Origin: Asterionellopsis glacialis
Taxonomy: Eukaryota > Bacillariophyta > Plagiogrammaphyceae > Rhaphoneidales > Asterionellopsidaceae
Direction of reading: 5' to 3'
DNA: 12,521 nt
Assembly (NCBI GenBank): GCA_014885115.2
Contig: WKLE02004129.1
Span: 974 to 13,494, forward strand
The notes under the pieces were generated by a model. It was not told where the DNA came from, did no database searches, and was given only the letters and a program-made list of their open reading frames with translations. Both the position numbers and the translations under genes were made by a program. Shown one piece after another: positions 7,522-12,521 of this stretch; within the stretch, counting starts at the first letter, position 1, and every line of letters starts with the position of its first letter.

Positions 7522-9921
7522 ATGTTGTACAACAAACAAGCATTGCTTCTTCTGGCAGTCTTTGCCGTATCACAGGGGTTTGCACCTCTTGTGAGTCGTC
7601 CTACTCGTGGTGTTTCTTTCCGTACAACACTGAATCATCAGGAATTGTATGCTAGCACCATGGAAGACGAAACAGCAACGAAAGAAACCATGACCATGGA
7701 GGATGAATTTATTTTATTTGGTGATGAAGAAGGTGATGAACCTGATATTGCCTATCCTATTAGGCACCAGAAAAAAAGTGCTACAGGTAATTTGTTAGGT
7801 GATCGGTCTGCACCCCTCAATGAAAAAGATCATTCACCAAACAATCCGCTCATTAATAAATTACGTACCATGAGAGAAACTGTGACCAGTTGTCCACAGT
7901 TGTGGGAAGAATTGGCCAAACATTGTCCATCGGACCGGGCCTTGTTTGATGAACATTTGTGTGATGAAAAAATTGATTTATCCTTTTCTCAAATGAATGA
8001 TATTGTCAAAAAGTCGGCGACCGTCTTTTCACAATTGGGTGTCAAGAAGGGTGTGAATGTTGCCATTTTGGGTGAAAACTCAGCTCAATGGTTAATTGCA
8101 GATCATGGGATCCAAACTGCCGGTGGTGCATCGGCTGTACGTGGTGCAGATGCCCCTATTGAAGAATTGAAATATATTTATGAACATTCGGAAAGTAAGA
8201 ATGTGGCCGTCATGCAGGGACCGAGACTTTTACAACGCTTTGCCAAGGAGGCTGAAAGTAAGGGTGAAACCAAACTTGGATTGTCCAATGAAAAATATGG
8301 TGATGTCAAAACTATTATTTTAATGCATTTGGAACGAAAGAATGCAAGAGAAGATTTACAGGCCATGGCACAAAAGTGGGGTGTGGAAATTCATCTCATG
8401 TCAGACTTGATAAAATCAGCGGATCCTATTTCACCTCAAAATGCTGGTAATGTTGGATTAAACGATTTATCCACTATTGTATATACATCCGGAACAACAG
8501 GACAGCCCAAGGGTGTCATGTTGACACATGGTAATCTACTCCATCAAATTTCTCACCGTCTGGCTCCTACCAAACAATATGATGAATCTGAACCTCTCCC
8601 CGGAGAAACCATGCTTTCTCTTCTCCCCGTGTGGCATATTACAGAACGTACCTTTGAACTTTGGATGGCAGCACGTGGGTGCAATGTGGTCTATTCGTCT
8701 ATCCGTACCTTTAAGAATGACTTGGCCAAGCACAAACCTCAATGGTTGGTACTTGTCCCTCGTGTGTTGGAAAAGGTAGCCAAGGGTGTTCAAGACAAAT
8801 TTGCTTCTGGTAGTGCTGCGGTGAAGGCTCTTTCGTCCTTGTTTACTAAAACAAGCATGATGAAAAATAAGCATTTAAAAATTACCAAGGGACTTGTTGT
8901 TGCTGACAAACCTCCTGGTCCTCTTGAAAAGCTTGTGTCACGTATGATTGTGTTGGCTCTTGCTCCACTCAATGCTGTTGGAGACAAACTCGTATGGAGT
9001 AAGGTTCAAGATGGATTTGGTGGACAATTAAAGACGATCATTTCGGGTGGATCTGCACTTGCAGGCGCTCTTGAAGATTTCTATGAAACAGCAGGTTTGA
9101 CTATTTGTGTCGGATACGGTTTAACGGAATGTTCTCCTTTGATCTCCTACCGTCGTAGTGATGCCAATCTTGTGACTGCTGGATGCGTCGGTTCTCCCTG
9201 TCTTGATACTGAATTCCGCGTAGTTGATCCTGAGTTAAAGGCTGGTAACCGAGAACGTCCTGCACTTCCGGATGGTGATGCGGGTGTTGTACTTGGTCGT
9301 GGTCCTCAGGTCATGAAGGGATATTTTAAGAATCCCGAAGCTACCGCCAAGGCTGTTGACAAGTTTGGATGGTTCGATACCGGTGATCTTGGAAGGATAA
9401 ATCCAGCCACTGGTGATCTCATCCTTACAGGACGGTGTAAGGATACCATCGTTTTATCTAACGGTGAGAACATTGAACCCTCTCCTATCGAAGATGCCAT
9501 TCTGAGTGAATCTAGTATGATTGAACAAGTTATGCTTGTCGGACAAGATGGACGAAGTTTAACTGCTATTGCTGTTGTAAGTCCCAAGGAACTTGAAAGT
9601 GCAGGATTTTTGTCCAAGGCTGAAGCTGACGAACTTCAAAAGGAAAACGAGAAGGTCAATGATCCCAAGTGTGGTGAATTGGACTGTGTAGCTGGATGTG
9701 AGGCTCTTAACAAGGCAGCTGACAAGATCCGTTCCAATGGTGAATTAAAGAATCTTTTGATTGCTGACATGAAGAAAGCAACAAAGCCCTTCCGTAAATG
9801 GGAACAAGTTAGTGATGTCTACGTTACTCTTGAACCTTTTGCCATGGCGAATGGTCAACTTACTCAAAGTTATAAGGTCAAACGTGACAGCGTCGCAAAA
9901 AGGTACAGCGATGAATTGTAA
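7522..9921 (+). CDS. Plastid-type long-chain acyl-CoA / acyl-ACP synthetase (AMP-forming)
   Basis: Single exon, 799 aa, ATG at 7522. Adenylates a fatty acid with ATP and transfers it to CoA or acyl carrier protein. ANL-family motifs are intact: P-loop YTSGTTGQPKG (321-331), YGLTECS (532-538), GWFDTGD (616-622), hinge region LTGRCKDTIVLSNGENIEP (635-653), and a C-terminal lysine, probably K785 in SYKVKRD. The SMLPVWH-like LSLLPVWHITERTFE block, ISGGSALAGALEDFYE and RGPQVMKGY-like segments resemble plant plastid AAE15/AAE16 and cyanobacterial Aas, which re-activate free fatty acids on ACP; CoA versus ACP preference cannot be read from sequence. The N-terminus has a hydrophobic core (8-15) and SQG|FAP with F20 at the predicted cleavage site, then an Arg/Ser/Thr-rich stretch: a diatom plastid bipartite leader. 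Oddities: about 799 aa against roughly 700-730 in relatives, a cysteine cluster at 717-726 and a C-terminal SDEL. Convergent with the next gene. Confidence 0.93.
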   Translation: MLYNKQALLLLAVFAVSQGFAPLVSRPTRGVSFRTTLNHQELYASTMEDETATKETMTMEDEFILFGDEEGDEPDIAYPIRHQKKSATGNLLGDRSAPLNEKDHSPNNPLINKLRTMRETVTSCPQLWEELAKHCPSDRALFDEHLCDEKIDLSFSQMNDIVKKSATVFSQLGVKKGVNVAILGENSAQWLIADHGIQTAGGASAVRGADAPIEELKYIYEHSESKNVAVMQGPRLLQRFAKEAESKGETKLGLSNEKYGDVKTIILMHLERKNAREDLQAMAQKWGVEIHLMSDLIKSADPISPQNAGNVGLNDLSTIVYTSGTTGQPKGVMLTHGNLLHQISHRLAPTKQYDESEPLPGETMLSLLPVWHITERTFELWMAARGCNVVYSSIRTFKNDLAKHKPQWLVLVPRVLEKVAKGVQDKFASGSAAVKALSSLFTKTSMMKNKHLKITKGLVVADKPPGPLEKLVSRMIVLALAPLNAVGDKLVWSKVQDGFGGQLKTIISGGSALAGALEDFYETAGLTICVGYGLTECSPLISYRRSDANLVTAGCVGSPCLDTEFRVVDPELKAGNRERPALPDGDAGVVLGRGPQVMKGYFKNPEATAKAVDKFGWFDTGDLGRINPATGDLILTGRCKDTIVLSNGENIEPSPIEDAILSESSMIEQVMLVGQDGRSLTAIAVVSPKELESAGFLSKAEADELQKENEKVNDPKCGELDCVAGCEALNKAADKIRSNGELKNLLIADMKKATKPFRKWEQVSDVYVTLEPFAMANGQLTQSYKVKRDSVAKRYSDEL

Positions 9922-10143
9922 TTAGACTCTAAAGTCTTCAGTTTTACACTAAGGGAAAGAACACAAATTATGATTTGTTTTCAATGGTTGATAACAAATT
10001 TATATATGTATGCATGATTGAATGCAGTCTTCCATATACACTATCTATTTTAAACTAGTAGATCTTAATGCTATGTAGTAACAAGAGTACAGTCGCAATA
10101 TTAACGTTTACAAACTGATTGGTGAAGCTCATTTACGGTTATT
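9922..10143. other. Convergent 3' intergenic spacer
   Basis: Only 222 bp separate the stop codons of the synthetase (plus) and the methyltransferase (minus), so their 3' UTRs probably abut or overlap. AT-rich; no gene or clear hairpin seen. Confidence 0.6.
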
Positions 10144-11983
10144 TTAGCTCTGTGGAACAGGGCTTACATGAAACAAGGCTGCCGTAAGATAAGCTCCAGC
10201 TGGATAACCAGCAGGATTTTGTGTGTGACATGACGCCGCACCACTTTTTCGAAGAAGTGTGACTGACCTTCCAGCTGCAACAGCTGCCTGTTGGACCATA
10301 TTGAGAAAGTACTGGCCTAATAAAAAGCGAGAAAGAAAATATGAGCACAAGTTACTTGAGATAGACCTTGCTATCATCGAATATTACGCAGAGGAGAATA
10401 TCACACCAACAAACTTACCTCCATCCTTTTGGGTCATGGCAGCAGAACATGTGCAAGTCATCAGCAAACCTCCATTTTCTTCTGATATAAGTTTAATTGC
10501 ATCTCTATTCAAAGCGTGATATTTACGGCTGGCACGGTCTAACCCCTGCACCGATGGAGCCAGTTTAGGTGGATCTAAGGCAATAACATCATATTTTGTA
10601 CCGTCTGCAATTTTCTCTCTCATAAAATTTGCAATATCAGCTCGAACAAATTCAACACGATCTTCATCACTATACCCATTCAAATCTGCATTTGACCGGC
10701 AGGTTTGAATTGCATCTTCTGAGGAATCGACACCAGTGCAATGAGCAGCATCACCATGGATTAGGGCATTCAAGGAGAAACCCCCATGGTAGCAACACAG
10801 GTCGAGTACTTTCTTATCCTTACAAAATGACGAGAGGCTCAATCGATTTTCACGTTGATCACAATACACACCGGTCTTTTGTCCCTGTCCGTATGGGAAG
10901 CTCCTGTAGCGAACTCCGGATTCGGTTGTGATGACCACTTCATCATCGTTTTCCGCCTCAATTTGTGTACCTTCCGATTCAGGTGCTGCATATCCGTCTT
11001 GTTTCAATCGCGAAGGAGTCGTTCTCCAGACAACATCCATATTGGCATCAGAGTACTTTGGGTGTTTGGCAAATGCATTCTCAAGAGCTTTAAGAATGGT
11101 ATCCTTGTGTATTTCTACCCAGGCTGCAGAAGACATGACAACAGCAACTTTTCCACCAAGAACATCGACTGCAAGTCCGGATAATCCATCACCCTCACCA
11201 TTTATTAAACGGTATGTATCTGTATCATCGGACGGTAACATGAGAGCTAACCTAGTTTGTACAGCAGCGTCTATCTTATCTTCCAGAATGCAAGTCATAG
11301 CTTCGACTTCGTTGTCATTGCAGCTCTTAATTTTCTTCATAAGCTGAGGATTGGTTGTGGCGTGACACAAGATTCGAACCCGATACATGGATTGGGGATT
11401 GTCTGTATTGCCAATGATTAAAACGGAAAATACATTTCATATCAGGAAGAAAAAATCATCAAACTTGCTTAGAATACGGCAATCCACACCTTGATGATAA
11501 ATCTAATGTTTTAACAAGCAAATGAACAAACTTACATACACCCCATCCAATTAATTGAGAGGAATCCTCTGCGGGAACCGACTGATGATGTGGATAAGCA
11601 TCTTTTTTCCCTCTTCCTCCTTTATCCTTGTCTAATTTCACCTCAACGCCAACCAAGGACCCTAACTTAACTTTTTTTTCAGCACCGAGTGTAAACGCAA
11701 TCGCTCCTGGAAACACAAGTGGATTTCCCTCCCGGAATGATCTGGACTGTCGTGTTCGTTTCACCACAACACGGGGAGTAGATGGAACACTTCTTTTACT
11801 GTCTGGCGCTTCTGCACTAGGGTCGGTCGATTTCAAGGTACTCGCTGTAGCATACCGAACTATGTTTGTCGGAAGACGGCGATACAAAACAGAACCATTT
11901 ATCGGAACAAAAGCACGACAAACAGAAAACATTGTCAAAAAGCTAATGATCCATGAATAAGCGACGAGCTTTTTCGTCTGCAT
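10144..11983 (-). CDS. rlmI: RlmI-type rRNA (cytosine-C5) methyltransferase, PUA + SAM domains, plastid-targeted
   Basis: Complete gene in three exons (11983..11536, 11402..10419, 10316..10144), 534 aa. The leader MQTKKLVAYS...SVCRA|FVP has a hydrophobic core and F25 at the predicted cleavage site, then a basic Ser/Thr-rich stretch: a plastid bipartite signal. A PUA domain (about 80-165) starts at NPLVFPGAI and ends in IGWGVYNPQSMYRVRIL across intron 1. A linker follows with RLINGEGDGLSGLAVD (about 214-229). The class I SAM domain has QKTGVYCDQRENR (324-336), motif I VLDLCCYHGGF (348-358), acidic GVDSS, motif IV DPPK (426-429) and TCTCS (465-469), which offers the cysteine expected of m5C enzymes. 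Exon 3 supplies the family's closing helix/strand (AAVAAGRSV...). Bacterial RlmI makes m5C1962 in 23S rRNA; here the likely target is plastid 23S rRNA. RlmI-family membership is firm, the exact target base is inferred. Confidence 0.9.
10317..10418 (-). other. Intron 2 of the RlmI-like gene
   Basis: This 102-bp intron has donor GGAG|GTAAGT at 10418 and acceptor TTATTAG| ending at 10317. It splits a glycine codon (G|GC), giving ...MTQKDGG-QYFLNM. The RlmI fold needs the C-terminal piece encoded by the downstream exon, which supports splicing. Confidence 0.88.
11403..11535 (-). other. Intron 1 of the RlmI-like gene
   Basis: This 133-bp intron has donor GTAT|GTAAGT at 11535 and acceptor AATACAG| ending at 11403. 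It splits a tyrosine codon (T|AC) and rebuilds the conserved GWGVYNPQSMYRVRI junction of the PUA domain, so the internal ATG at 11388 is not a start. Confidence 0.92.
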
Positions 11984-12521
11984 GGCAAATTACTGAACTT
12001 AGAATCTATAGCAACGTGCGTCACTCTATGTTGCCCTTCGTTTTAGCAATATCAAGTTACAACTATTACTCAGTTGAGTGAATCGGAGAGGTGTTGGTGA
12101 TGTTTGATGGATTTTCTGTTCGGGAAGGACTTTAGCCAGTAGAAAAAAATGAGAATGGAAGGTAAACTGACTTTGATGTCTTGCCTCCGTCGCACATCCC
12201 ACCTCTGCGATAGTCTTTAACTGACGGACAGACTAACAGAGGAGGAGAATATGCGATCAATCCTCTCCTCTTACTGTGTAGTCTAGTAGAAAAAGAACGT
12301 ACCGGTACCGGAATTGTCTGTGTACCTGTACCTGTATGAGCTCGTAGTCCTCTAGAGTCCTACATTCGGATACCTCTGATACCTCTACAGGTAAATACAG
12401 ATAAGATTTAGAGATAATGTGTCAATTAGCAAATGTACCTGGGGGTGCCTGGGAGATCAGTTTCCACAGATCTGGACATTAGAGATTTTGAGTCACTATG
12501 GCATAAAGAGTACTCTAGAAA
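11984..12521. promoter_or_regulatory. Upstream region of the RlmI-like gene
   Basis: No gene seen in these 538 bp. They should contain the promoter and 5' UTR of the minus-strand methyltransferase. The right half holds short repeated words: palindrome CCGGTACCGG at 12302-12311, TGTACCTGTACCTGTA around 12321-12336, tandem GATACCTCT at 12369-12386, and ACCTGGGGGTGCCTGGGA near 12437, which resembles ACCTGGGAATCCCTGGGA at about 731-748. No TATA-like element stands out. Confidence 0.5.

Noticed and set aside
11366..11385. GGTTCGAATC on the minus strand, resembling a tRNA B-box (T-loop)
   Set aside because: It lies in the conserved YRVRIL codons of the RlmI-like gene. No acceptor stem, D-arm or A-box at proper distance was found.

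Overview
The window looks like nuclear DNA of a diatom or close stramenopile relative. Two of the four genes encode precursors whose N-termini combine a signal peptide with a phenylalanine exactly at the predicted cleavage point (SQG|FAP and CRA|FVP). This is the 'ASAFAP'-type bipartite leader that stramenopiles with four-membrane plastids use for plastid import. The genes have few, short introns (102-133 bp) with GTAAGT/GTGAGT-like donors, and are separated by AT-rich spacers of 0.2-2.7 kb. The species cannot be fixed from sequence alone.

Layout. (1) 1-585, minus: first exons of a CHY-zinc-finger (RCHY1/Pirh2-type) gene running off the left edge. (2) 586-3242: long gene-poor spacer with a 27-bp direct repeat around a small palindrome and a set of diverged repeats (1748-2455) that may be gene or element remnants. 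(3) 3243-6036, minus: a complete two-exon ataxin-2 homologue (890 aa) with Lsm, LsmAD, what looks like a doubled PAM2 motif, and a Pro/Gln/RGG-rich tail. (4) 6037-7521: large divergent promoter region with an E2F-like palindrome and a group of TGACGT (bZIP/CRE-type) sites. (5) 7522-9921, plus: single-exon plastid-type long-chain acyl-CoA/acyl-ACP synthetase (799 aa). (6) 10144-11983, minus: three-exon RlmI-type PUA + SAM rRNA methyltransferase (534 aa) with a plastid leader, convergent with the synthetase. (7) 11984-12521: its upstream region, with short TACCTGTA/ACCGGTAC motifs.

The four genes do not form an evident pathway. One is a probable ubiquitin-ligase component, one a cytoplasmic mRNA regulator, and two are plastid proteins acting in fatty-acid activation and ribosome modification. 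I see no CRISPR array, tRNA, rRNA or intact transposon, and no convincing new multi-gene system. The most interesting signals are inside the proteins (tandem PAM2, a C-terminal SDEL on a plastid-leader protein, a cysteine cluster) and in the control region between the ataxin-2 and synthetase genes.
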